Source: a candidate division WWE3 bacterium (lineage in GTDB: Bacteria > Patescibacteriota > 4484-211 > JAGQKX01). Taken from it: a stretch of 9,995 nucleotides of DNA. Positions 1 to 6,680 of the stretch are shown one piece after another (the stretch's first letter is position 1; every line of letters begins with the position of its first letter). The stretch is taken from contig JAGQKX010000017.1 in the NCBI GenBank assembly GCA_020429905.1, positions 1 to 9,995 of the forward strand, given 5' to 3'. The notes under the pieces were generated by a model that was not told the DNA's origin, searched no databases, and saw only the letters and a program-made list of their open reading frames with translations. The position numbers and the translations under genes are program-made.

Positions 1-633
1 TAATTTGTACGTATCATAATCTGTCAGTTGGCCGATTTCGGGAATTACCGAATAACCAGAGAAAGCAAAGAGTAAGACCCCGTACGGAAGCAACAAACTC
101 GTGAGATCTGAACTGGTCTGTGCATAATTACTCCAGGTAATATGCGGTACACCTGAAATGATAATTATTCCCATTAACAGTAGTAGTCCTGATACCATAA
201 GCGTTTCAATCATAGAAAACCAATTTAAGCTCACAAGAATCAGCAACGAACTGACAATATAAAATCCGATTGAGAAATGAAACGCACCCACTGAAGGTAT
301 AAGCGTATGAAGAAAGATTCCAATCTGGATCGTATAGGCTAATAATGCACCGTAGGCGCCAATCATCAGCCCGAGTGTCGCAATGATTTTCCCCTTTCGG
401 CCAAAAAATGTATTAGCATATCCTGCAAATTGGTGTTTTTCTTTTACATGTACCAGAATCTCTGCATAGAAGAGGTTGAGCAGTAAGGTAATTACAAAAA
501 CGATGCCAAGAGAGATGGCTCCTACCAAAAATCCGCTTTGCATAAACGTATAGGGAAGCGCCAAGATTCCAGCACCTATCGTCGTTCCTATCAAAGTGAA
601 AATTGCGGGGTACAATGAGTTTTTCGCATTCAT
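1..633 (-). CDS. Amino-acid permease, AAAP/HAAAP-like, C-terminus off the window
   Basis: This is an integral membrane transporter of the APC superfamily. It probably imports an amino acid by proton or sodium symport, and the substrate cannot be read from the sequence. The 211 visible residues open with a first helix carrying GTTIGAGILALPY (about residues 16-28), the glycine-rich unwound segment typical of aromatic/serine-threonine permeases. Further hydrophobic helices lie at about 33-57, 78-103, 110-130, 136-155 and 177-195. The sixth contains FAFSGYSVIPEIG, a family-typical substrate/ion-site helix. About 11 helices are usual, so roughly half the protein is missing. The ATG at 633 is the first possible start, because an in-frame TGA lies three codons upstream. 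No Shine-Dalgarno sequence is visible. It is the last visible gene of the minus-strand operon, 14 nt after the dehydrogenase. The family is fairly sure and the substrate is unknown. Confidence 0.85.
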   Translation of the reverse strand, partial: MNAKNSLYPAIFTLIGTTIGAGILALPYTFMQSGFLVGAISLGIVFVITLLLNLFYAEILVHVKEKHQFAGYANTFFGRKGKIIATLGLMIGAYGALLAYTIQIGIFLHTLIPSVGAFHFSIGFYIVSSLLILVSLNWFSMIETLMVSGLLLLMGIIIISGVPHITWSNYAQTSSDLTSLLLPYGVLLFAFSGYSVIPEIGQLTDYDTYKL

Positions 634-647
634 ATCAAATCACGAGA

Positions 648-1655
648 TTAAATTTTGACAATATTTTGTGGATTGCCGTCGATGAAACTAAGAATATTAT
701 TCACTGTCGTTTCAAGGTTACGAAAATGCGCCTCTTTGGTATTAAACGCATTATGTGGGGTAACAATAACATTATCCATTTCAATTAAAACATGATCTTC
801 AAGGACGCTTTTGACTTCATCCTCTGTATGTTCCTCTGCCAAGAACGATAATTCATCTTGCAAAAATTCCTCACCTTCCAAAACATCAAGTCCCACTCCA
901 GCAAGTTTTCCCGAATTCAATGCTTGAACGAGAGCATCGGTTTCTACCAGTCCTCCACGCGCTGTATTAATCAAATATGCTCCCTCTTTGATTTTTTGAA
1001 TACTTTCTTGATTAATAATATGCTGGGTATGTTCATTAAGGGGAAGATGCAAGCTAATCACATCACTCATGCCAAGTAATTTGTCTAAATCTGACTCGTA
1101 GGTGAATCCGTACTCTTGAGCGAGCTGCTCGTCCTGATGCAAATCGTAAACAAATGTTTTCATGCCAAAACCTTTAGCAATTTGAGCTACATGTAGTCCG
1201 ATATGTCCTCCACCCACAATTCCTAACGTCCGTTCCATCAGGTCAACCCCTTGAAGTCCTTGATATGTGAAAGAACCATCTTTCACTCTGTGTACTGATT
1301 CAGGAATTTTTCTGGTCAAAGCAAGTAATAAGGCAATCGCATGTTCGGCAACCGTATTTGATCCATAAAACGGAACATTAGAAACCAACACATTTTTTTC
1401 GGCAGCTTTCTGGAGATCAATATGGTCAAAACCAGTAGACCGGGTAGTAATATATTTAAGCTGAGGTGCGTTCAAAAAAAGTTCTCCCGTGAATTTTGAG
1501 CCAACAAAAATCGCTGCAATATCCATGTCTGGTAATTCCTCCACAAGTACATCCTGAACTGGCTTCTCGATAAATTCGACCACATGGTCCTTCAATCGTT
1601 CTTGGACATATGTTCGTTGGTCTGGATCTGTATGGTCAAAAAAAATTATTTTCAT
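648..1655 (-). CDS. D-isomer-specific 2-hydroxyacid dehydrogenase (D-lactate dehydrogenase-like)
   Basis: This is a cytosolic NAD-dependent dehydrogenase that interconverts a 2-oxoacid and a D-2-hydroxyacid; pyruvate/D-lactate is the likeliest pair. At 335 residues it has the family's normal length. The Rossmann motif GIVGGGHIG lies at 145-153, and Asp171 at the end of the next strand argues for NAD over NADP. The catalytic set is Arg233 (NTARGG), Glu262 and His301 (TPHNAF), the Arg-Glu-His triad of the family. The stretch between Glu262 and His301 is longer and more acidic than in short GyaR/SerA-type enzymes and resembles the loop of D-lactate dehydrogenases. Its ATG overlaps the kinase stop codon as ATGA, so translation is probably coupled. 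In this operon it could regenerate NAD at the end of glycolysis. Hydroxypyruvate or glyoxylate reductase is the main alternative. Confidence 0.88.
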   Translation of the reverse strand: MKIIFFDHTDPDQRTYVQERLKDHVVEFIEKPVQDVLVEELPDMDIAAIFVGSKFTGELFLNAPQLKYITTRSTGFDHIDLQKAAEKNVLVSNVPFYGSNTVAEHAIALLLALTRKIPESVHRVKDGSFTYQGLQGVDLMERTLGIVGGGHIGLHVAQIAKGFGMKTFVYDLHQDEQLAQEYGFTYESDLDKLLGMSDVISLHLPLNEHTQHIINQESIQKIKEGAYLINTARGGLVETDALVQALNSGKLAGVGLDVLEGEEFLQDELSFLAEEHTEDEVKSVLEDHVLIEMDNVIVTPHNAFNTKEAHFRNLETTVNNILSFIDGNPQNIVKI

Positions 1656-2665
1656 AGTGTCGCGATTTCTTTTGGTTTCAGGGCAAAATTATCTCGAATC
1701 TTATGCTGAACTGCTTCAGAATCTAGCAATCCACGTGCAGCCCCGACTGTTTCCATTACACTTGCCGATTCGGCTGCCCCCCACGTAAGCGCATCTTCCA
1801 AATTCTTCCCGGTGATGAGCGCTCCAAGTACACCTGTGGTAAATGCATCTCCGGCACCGGTTTTCTCTACAATATTACTGGGGAATGGCACTTGATGGAA
1901 TACCCGTTTTCCGTCGGAGCCATAGGCACCAGAGCCTCCGTTTGTAATAACGACGTTTTTGACACCATTATCGAGAAAATACGTCATGAGTTCCTGGATA
2001 TGATCTTGTTCTGATCCAGTTTTTTCCATGAGCAATTCTTTCTTTTCAGCCAGCGTACATGCTTCTTCAAAATTTAAAATGAGTAGCTCCGTTCGTGGCA
2101 GTAGTTTTGTTGTTGCTTTTACTTCTTCTAATTCACGTGGACCCGGATTCATCGCCAAAAATACTTCTGGATGTTCCGCTAAATATCCTGAAACCGTGTC
2201 AAACAAATCCGGAAAGGTGCTAAACCCGGTTGATGTAAGAAAAACCCATTTTAACGGCTGCTGCTGTAAGTCACTCGGGAATGAATACGCCTCGTCAGCA
2301 TGATATGACAAAATAGTTCGATCACCTTCAAAATTCATCACAATTGATGTATCTGTCTTAGCTACTGGTTGAACATATTGAAGATCGATCGACATATCCT
2401 CAAGCGTTTTGCGAGCATAATCACCGTAGAAATCTGTACCCAATGAGGCAACCAATGTAGACTTTAACCCAAGCTGTTGTAGTCCGACAGCTACATTTAA
2501 TGCATTTCCACCAAGACCAGAATTTAATCGGTGAATATAATATTTTTCTCCCCATAATAGACACACCTCTTTACGGTTTATCTCTTTATCAGTATGCAGG
2601 TGAGCACTGGGAACATCTAAGTAAATATCAACGGTGGGGTGTCCGATACAGACAACATCAATCAT
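1652..2665 (-). CDS. PfkB/ribokinase-family carbohydrate kinase
   Basis: This is an ATP-dependent sugar or sugar-phosphate kinase, cytosolic, 337 residues. The family signatures are clear: GLGGNALNVA at 50-59 (substrate/lid glycines), an N-x-x-E metal/phosphate motif at Asn198-Glu201, and KTGAGDAF at 268-275 with catalytic base Asp273. The stretch at about 24-48, with Cys35, is longer than in ribokinase and recalls a poorly characterised group I associate with CPR genomes. I chose the ATG at 2665, one base after the aldolase stop, because the protein then begins as this family does (MIDVVCIGHPTVDIYL). The frame stays open to a TTG at 2695, but that start would overlap the aldolase by 29 nt. 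Coupling with aldolase and transketolase suggests a phosphorylated ketose (fructose 6-phosphate or sedoheptulose 7-phosphate) as substrate. A nucleoside or free sugar cannot be excluded. Confidence 0.85.
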   Translation of the reverse strand: MIDVVCIGHPTVDIYLDVPSAHLHTDKEINRKEVCLLWGEKYYIHRLNSGLGGNALNVAVGLQQLGLKSTLVASLGTDFYGDYARKTLEDMSIDLQYVQPVAKTDTSIVMNFEGDRTILSYHADEAYSFPSDLQQQPLKWVFLTSTGFSTFPDLFDTVSGYLAEHPEVFLAMNPGPRELEEVKATTKLLPRTELLILNFEEACTLAEKKELLMEKTGSEQDHIQELMTYFLDNGVKNVVITNGGSGAYGSDGKRVFHQVPFPSNIVEKTGAGDAFTTGVLGALITGKNLEDALTWGAAESASVMETVGAARGLLDSEAVQHKIRDNFALKPKEIATL

Positions 2666-2666
2666 A

Positions 2667-3536
2667 TTATTTCTTCGCTTTTCCTTCTGATCCAAAAATC
2701 ATAATTTTTTGTTCTACTACCTTTTGGACAGCGTCAATCACCGGAGGCATAATTTTATACATGGCAATTTCGTCGGTATTGTTAAGTTCATGTTCGAGCG
2801 TTTCTCTAAAAGCAATACGCATCTCACTGTTCACGTTTACTTTCGAAATTTTCCCTACTTGGATTGCCGTACGAACATCTTGATCAGCAATACCGGATCC
2901 CCCGTGCATCGATAAGAAACAAGAAACATGTTCACGAATTTCTCTCAGACGGTCAAAATCGAGCTTTGGAGCCTCGTCATACACGCCGTGGACATTACCA
3001 AAAAATGCGGCGAAAATATCAATACCTGTCTCTTCAACGAATTCAGCTGCTTTTTCTGGATTGGTATATTTTGATGTATCAACCATTTCGGCTAACGATT
3101 CTTGACGATGGTCTGCGGAGGACCCTTGGATATGATCCATCTCTCCTTCAAAAACTAGATCGTGTGCATGAGCAAGCGGGACTAATTCACTCAATGCTGA
3201 TTTATTTTCCTCTAAATCAAACTCAGAGCCATCGAAATGGATTAAGTCAAACCCTACGGCGATTGATTCTTTGGTGACTTCAACATCATGGGAATGATCA
3301 AGGTTAAGAAAAATTGGCAAACCTGTCTCTTCGTGATAGGCGTTAATCAAATACCGTAATTGTCGGATACCCACAAACGTGCTCTCCCCTGGAGATGCTT
3401 CAATGATTACAGGGGCGGACAGTTTATCCGCTGCATTAACCACCGCCTTGAGCGTTTCTAAATTCGCAACGTTAAACGCTCCAATTGCAAACCTTTCTTC
3501 TTGAGCAAATGTAAGCCAGTCTTTTATAGAATTCAT
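2667..3536 (-). CDS. fba: Class II fructose-bisphosphate aldolase
   Basis: This zinc-dependent aldolase cleaves fructose 1,6-bisphosphate to dihydroxyacetone phosphate and glyceraldehyde 3-phosphate. Relatives also act on tagatose or sedoheptulose bisphosphates. Its 289 residues match the GatY/KbaY/bacillary-type size. Visible active-site elements are LDHSHD with catalytic Asp80 and zinc ligand His81, FEGE with Glu130/Glu132, NVHGVY with zinc ligand His183, MHGGSG with zinc ligand His211 followed by the phosphate-binding glycines, and NVNSEMR at 234-240 for the second phosphate. All key residues are present, so it should be active. It lies one base after transketolase subunit C and one base before the PfkB kinase, and it has the best ribosome binding site of the operon. 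Ketose-bisphosphate specificity (fructose, tagatose or sedoheptulose) cannot be settled from motifs. Confidence 0.93.
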   Translation of the reverse strand: MNSIKDWLTFAQEERFAIGAFNVANLETLKAVVNAADKLSAPVIIEASPGESTFVGIRQLRYLINAYHEETGLPIFLNLDHSHDVEVTKESIAVGFDLIHFDGSEFDLEENKSALSELVPLAHAHDLVFEGEMDHIQGSSADHRQESLAEMVDTSKYTNPEKAAEFVEETGIDIFAAFFGNVHGVYDEAPKLDFDRLREIREHVSCFLSMHGGSGIADQDVRTAIQVGKISKVNVNSEMRIAFRETLEHELNNTDEIAMYKIMPPVIDAVQKVVEQKIMIFGSEGKAKK

Positions 3537-3537
3537 A

Positions 3538-4527
3538 TTAACCTCTTTCTTCAGTTATTGATGATAACACGGTTTGGGCAATACGTTCAGCAGTCAATCC
3601 ATACCGTTCAAGCAGCTCATCCGCGGTACCTGATTCCCCATACTTATCATTCATACCAATTCTTCTCATCGGTACTGGATAATTCTCACCCAAAGTCTCA
3701 GCAACCGTGCTACCCAACCCACCAATAATCTGATGTTCTTCAATTGAGACCACATAATTGGTTTTGGCAGCAGAAGCAAGCAACGTCGACTCGTCAAATG
3801 GTTTTATCGTGTGTGCGTTGATCACTTCGCAACTAATATCTCTACGCGCGAGAATCTCACTGGCAAGAAGTGCTTCATATACCATGGGTCCACATGCAAT
3901 TAAGGTCACATCTGTTCCATCCCGCAACACAATCGATTTGCCCACTTCAAAAGGAGCATCTATTTTTGAAAAAACCGGACTGTTCTCACGTGCGAATCTC
4001 AGATAGACAGGAGAATTAACTTCGAGCGATGCTATAACTGCCCGGCGCGTCTCATGATAATCCGCCGGAACAATCACCGTCATATTTGGTAACGCTCGCA
4101 TAATCGCAATATCTTCCAGGGCTTGGTGGGTCGCACCATCCGGCCCCACTGATAAACCTGCATGTGCCCCTCCAATAATTACTTTTTGTTGGTTGTAACA
4201 AAGTGTGGTCCTGATCTGCACCCACGTCATTCCCGGACAGAACATTGCATATGAGGCAACAAATGGAATTTTCCCGGTAGAAGCTAAACCAGAAGCGACC
4301 CCTACCATATTAGCCTCAGACACACCGCATTCAATAAATCGATCCGGAAACTTTTCTTTAAACATGAGCGTTCGTGTCGATTCGGTTAAATCCGCACAAA
4401 GGGCTACAACATTTTCATTCATTTCTCCAGCCGCAACCATCCCTTCTCCGTATCCGTTTCGTGTGGGAATCATGTCTAACTTCTCTTCGTTTTGCCAATT
4501 ATCATCAAGATATTTTTTATTTTCCAT
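3538..4527 (-). CDS. Transketolase, C-terminal subunit (pyrimidine-binding and C-terminal domains)
   Basis: This is the second half of a split transketolase. It pairs with the subunit encoded just upstream to move two-carbon ketol units between pentose phosphates, using thiamine diphosphate. Its 329 residues hold the transketolase pyrimidine domain (about 18-185) and the C-terminal domain (about 190-320). Glu71 in CGVSEANMVGVASGLA is the glutamate that activates the cofactor aminopyrimidine. His134 in DGATHQALEDI matches a conserved active-site histidine. SIEEHQIIGGLGS (261-273) is the typical C-terminal-domain segment. The ATG at 4527 is two bases after the N-subunit stop with no good Shine-Dalgarno, so coupled translation is likely. 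Relatives among 2-oxoacid dehydrogenase beta subunits and DXP synthase are less likely, because the N-half beside it is transketolase-like. Confidence 0.92.
   Translation of the reverse strand: MENKKYLDDNWQNEEKLDMIPTRNGYGEGMVAAGEMNENVVALCADLTESTRTLMFKEKFPDRFIECGVSEANMVGVASGLASTGKIPFVASYAMFCPGMTWVQIRTTLCYNQQKVIIGGAHAGLSVGPDGATHQALEDIAIMRALPNMTVIVPADYHETRRAVIASLEVNSPVYLRFARENSPVFSKIDAPFEVGKSIVLRDGTDVTLIACGPMVYEALLASEILARRDISCEVINAHTIKPFDESTLLASAAKTNYVVSIEEHQIIGGLGSTVAETLGENYPVPMRRIGMNDKYGESGTADELLERYGLTAERIAQTVLSSITEERG
3542..3548 (-). promoter_or_regulatory. Shine-Dalgarno of fba
   Basis: On the minus strand AAAGAGG lies 5 nt upstream of the aldolase ATG, inside the last codons of transketolase subunit C. 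It is the only strong ribosome binding site among the internal genes of the left operon, which suggests that the aldolase is initiated independently rather than only by read-through from the gene before it. Confidence 0.7.
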
Positions 4528-4529
4528 AA

Positions 4530-5396
4530 TTATTCGTGCTCAGAAGCGATCTGTCCTCCCAGTGTACGCAATTCATAAAGCGCTTCGACTACTTCGCCCA
4601 CGTTCCCTTTTGTACCCGGCGGTTTGCCATGCCATTCATAATCGCGTTCCATATATTCAACGCCCTTACCCGGAATGGTATTGCAGATAATGACTGATGG
4701 TTTTGTTGAAATCGCCTTTGATTCATTAATTGCATCAATGATTGACTCGATATTGTGTCCATCGATTTCTTGAACGTGCCAGTTAAACGATTCATATTTT
4801 TCGACCATTGATTCCAACGGCATCACATTTTCAGTATATCCATCGATTTGAATATTGTTCCGATCAATAAGAACCGTCAGGTTATACAACTTATATTTAC
4901 CAGCAAAAAGAATCGCCTCCCATGTATTTCCCTCCTGATGTTCACCATCAGAAAGCGCTGCAAAAACCCAATTTTTCTTTTTATCCATCAAAAAACTGTA
5001 GGCCATTCCGGCCGCTTGTGATAATCCCATCCCTAATGGACCACTGGATGTTTCGAGGCCAGGTAAAGCAACACGGTGCGGATGTCCTTGTAGCCGAGAA
5101 TCTAATTTTCGTAATGAGAGAAGTTCTTCACGGGGAAAAAATCCAGCATGCGCCAACGTAGCGTAGAGTAATGGACAGATGTGCCCGTTTGAAAGAATAA
5201 ATCGGTCGCGTTCTTCCCAATCAGGATTTTTGGGGTCATACTTCATCACGTCGCCAAAATAGATTGCGGTAAATACATCAGCCATATCGAGCGGACCAGC
5301 TGAGTGACCTGAACCTGCCTCAACAAGAGAACGAATGATATCAACGCGTATTTGATTGGCCTTTTTTTCTAATTCGAGCAGATTTTTTTCTGGCAT
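4530..5396 (-). CDS. Transketolase, N-terminal (thiamine-diphosphate-binding) subunit
   Basis: This is the first half of a split transketolase, 288 residues, binding the diphosphate and magnesium of thiamine diphosphate. Visible landmarks are His31 in GSGHSAGPLDMAD, His72 in SNGH, GHP at 104-106, SSGPLGMGLSQAAG at 117-130, the cofactor motif SDGEHQEG starting at Ser149-Asp150 and closing at Asn180 in RNNIQIDG, and PGKGVEYME with His256 further on. The usual GDG is SDG here; the metal ligands Asp and Asn are kept, and I recall serine at this place in other split transketolases. The gene follows the LOG gene by 4 nt and precedes the C-subunit by 2 nt, giving a stoichiometric pair. The start ATG at 5396 fits the usual N-terminal length. 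No Shine-Dalgarno sequence is evident. Confidence 0.92.
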   Translation of the reverse strand: MPEKNLLELEKKANQIRVDIIRSLVEAGSGHSAGPLDMADVFTAIYFGDVMKYDPKNPDWEERDRFILSNGHICPLLYATLAHAGFFPREELLSLRKLDSRLQGHPHRVALPGLETSSGPLGMGLSQAAGMAYSFLMDKKKNWVFAALSDGEHQEGNTWEAILFAGKYKLYNLTVLIDRNNIQIDGYTENVMPLESMVEKYESFNWHVQEIDGHNIESIIDAINESKAISTKPSVIICNTIPGKGVEYMERDYEWHGKPPGTKGNVGEVVEALYELRTLGGQIASEHE

Positions 5397-5400
5397 AAGA

Positions 5401-6003
5401 TCACGTTAATTTCGGATGTCCGTTTTTACCTTCTTTTATATCTGTGAGAATTTTCAGCACATCTTCGGAGCTATCCACGATATGATATAAATGTTGGCCG
5501 CTCATCGTGTAGTTAAGATTGACCTCTTCATCCCGTATCCGCATGTTTTCTGCAAATGTCTCCAAAATATCATGCCAAAATTCCCCGAAGAGGATTAATT
5601 CTTTATGGGCTCCGTAGTGAATTCGTGCTAATCCCCAGGCCATGCCAAATTCAGAGACTGTCCCCGATCCACCATTAAAAAATATATGAATATCCACGTC
5701 ATTGAGCATGGTTAACGTACGCTCAATATAGTTCTCAGTGACGACTTCTTCATCAAACAAATTATCCTTGTCCCGTCCTTCGAAATGAGGCAAATCTTTT
5801 GGATAGAATGTCACCCCAATCGCTTTACCACCACCGGCATGGGCACCTTCTGTCGCCGCGCGCATCACACCCGGTCCACCACCATTAACAACAGTGTAGC
5901 CATTTTCAGCCACAAGCTTAGCAGTCTCAAATGCTGCTTTGTATTCAGGATCGGTTGGTTTTGATTCAGCAAAGCCTAAAAAGGCAACTTTTTTTACGTT
6001 CAT
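5401..6003 (-). CDS. LOG-family protein (lysine decarboxylase-like fold, possible nucleotide phosphoribohydrolase)
   Basis: This is a 200-residue Rossmann-type protein of the LOG/SLOG superfamily. Characterised members hydrolyse nucleoside 5'-monophosphates to base plus ribose 5-phosphate; the old name lysine decarboxylase is misleading. The first motif, GGGPGVMRAATEGA, lies at 41-54. The second, usually PGGxGTxxE, reads NGGSGTVSE at 110-118: Glu118 and the glycines are kept, but proline is replaced by asparagine. An arginine (Arg95, in NYIERTLTM) is present, whereas the lysine that follows it in plant-type LOG is not. Its place between the epimerase (2 nt) and transketolase (4 nt) suits a source of ribose 5-phosphate. 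That link is inference; a nucleotide-sensing role is possible. ATG at 6003 is the natural start, directly before the KKVAFLG strand. Confidence 0.82.
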   Translation of the reverse strand: MNVKKVAFLGFAESKPTDPEYKAAFETAKLVAENGYTVVNGGGPGVMRAATEGAHAGGGKAIGVTFYPKDLPHFEGRDKDNLFDEEVVTENYIERTLTMLNDVDIHIFFNGGSGTVSEFGMAWGLARIHYGAHKELILFGEFWHDILETFAENMRIRDEEVNLNYTMSGQHLYHIVDSSEDVLKILTDIKEGKNGHPKLT

Positions 6004-6005
6004 TA

Positions 6006-6659
6006 TTATTCTGAAGGATTTACTAATGCTTCTAGTTTCGTATATGCTCCCGCAGGATCGTCGGCGGCAAAGATATAACTCCCAACTGCAAGCATTGTAG
6101 CACCAGCTTCTACTAGTTTTGGTGCATTATCGGCATTTACACCGCCGTCAATTTCAATTTCTAAATCTTCGTCAAGATCTCTAAAATATTTAATGCGGTC
6201 ATAAATAGCATCGTCTAGCTCAAGTCCACCCTGGATACCGACCTCATGTGCCATCAATAACACCATATCGATTGAATGAATAATAGCTTCGTCGATTTTT
6301 CTTAAAGAGGTATCAATATTCATCGCGAGCCCAACACCGAGTCCATGTTCACTCACACGTTCGACGAATTCGACCTGATCTTCCATTTTTTCGATATGCC
6401 CGATAATACGATCAACCCCAGCGTTGGCCCAGGCTTTTACTTGACGGATAGGATCAACAACCATTAACTGAACTTCTAGGGACGCTTCCGTATCAATCTC
6501 TCTAATGATGTGCGCCTCACAACAACTCACTTCTGGAGCAAAAAACCCATCTACATAGTCAATCTGAACCCATGGTGCCACATGTTCAATCTTTTTTAAT
6601 TCATCTTCAAATTCATCAAAATCAGCCGTTAAAATGGTTGGAATAATTTGTACTGGCAT
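6006..6659 (-). CDS. rpe: Ribulose-phosphate 3-epimerase homologue, divergent active site
   Basis: This is a 217-residue TIM-barrel protein. Rpe interconverts ribulose 5-phosphate and xylulose 5-phosphate and feeds transketolase. The fold is clear: IIPTILTADF at 5-14, VQIDYVDGFFAPE at 31-43, the strand VQLMVVDP at 63-70, LLMAHEVG at 134-141, and IEIDGGVN at 168-175 with VGSYIFAADDP near the end. Compared with well-studied enzymes, two of four metal ligands differ: the histidine two residues before Asp34 is Gln32, and the histidine of the usual HLM(V) strand is Gln64. Asp34 and Asp171, the paired acid/base aspartates, remain. The PGFGGQ-like phosphate loop is changed to GIQGGLE. The gene follows rpiB by 21 nt without a visible Shine-Dalgarno. 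Context favours an epimerase; a relative with another substrate is possible. Confidence 0.8.
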   Translation of the reverse strand: MPVQIIPTILTADFDEFEDELKKIEHVAPWVQIDYVDGFFAPEVSCCEAHIIREIDTEASLEVQLMVVDPIRQVKAWANAGVDRIIGHIEKMEDQVEFVERVSEHGLGVGLAMNIDTSLRKIDEAIIHSIDMVLLMAHEVGIQGGLELDDAIYDRIKYFRDLDEDLEIEIDGGVNADNAPKLVEAGATMLAVGSYIFAADDPAGAYTKLEALVNPSE

Positions 6660-6680
6660 ATGTTTGTTTGAGAGTAATGG

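Noticed and set aside
1638..1645. Run of eight A on the plus strand, codons 4-7 of the dehydrogenase, considered as a phase-variable or slippery tract
   Set aside because: It simply encodes Ile-Phe-Phe in an AT-rich strand start, the frame is intact on both sides, and nothing about the enzyme suggests switching.
2666..2695. Longer PfkB reading frame from a TTG at 2695
   Set aside because: It adds ten charged residues that resemble nothing at the start of PfkB proteins, overlaps the aldolase by 29 nt, and competes with a well-placed ATG at 2665.
2500..3277. Plus-strand open frames opposite the aldolase and kinase (2500-2883, 2709-2915, 2864-3277)
   Set aside because: They are antisense to genes with intact catalytic motifs, overlap one another, have no ribosome binding sites and give low-complexity or implausible proteins.
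4205..4690. Plus-strand 161-codon open frame opposite the transketolase subunits
   Set aside because: It spans the junction of two clear genes on the other strand and shows no recognisable domain or start signal.
4530..5396. SDG in place of GDG in the thiamine-diphosphate motif, considered as a damaging mutation
   Set aside because: The aspartate and asparagine that bind the metal are intact, and serine is tolerated at this position in other split transketolases I recall.
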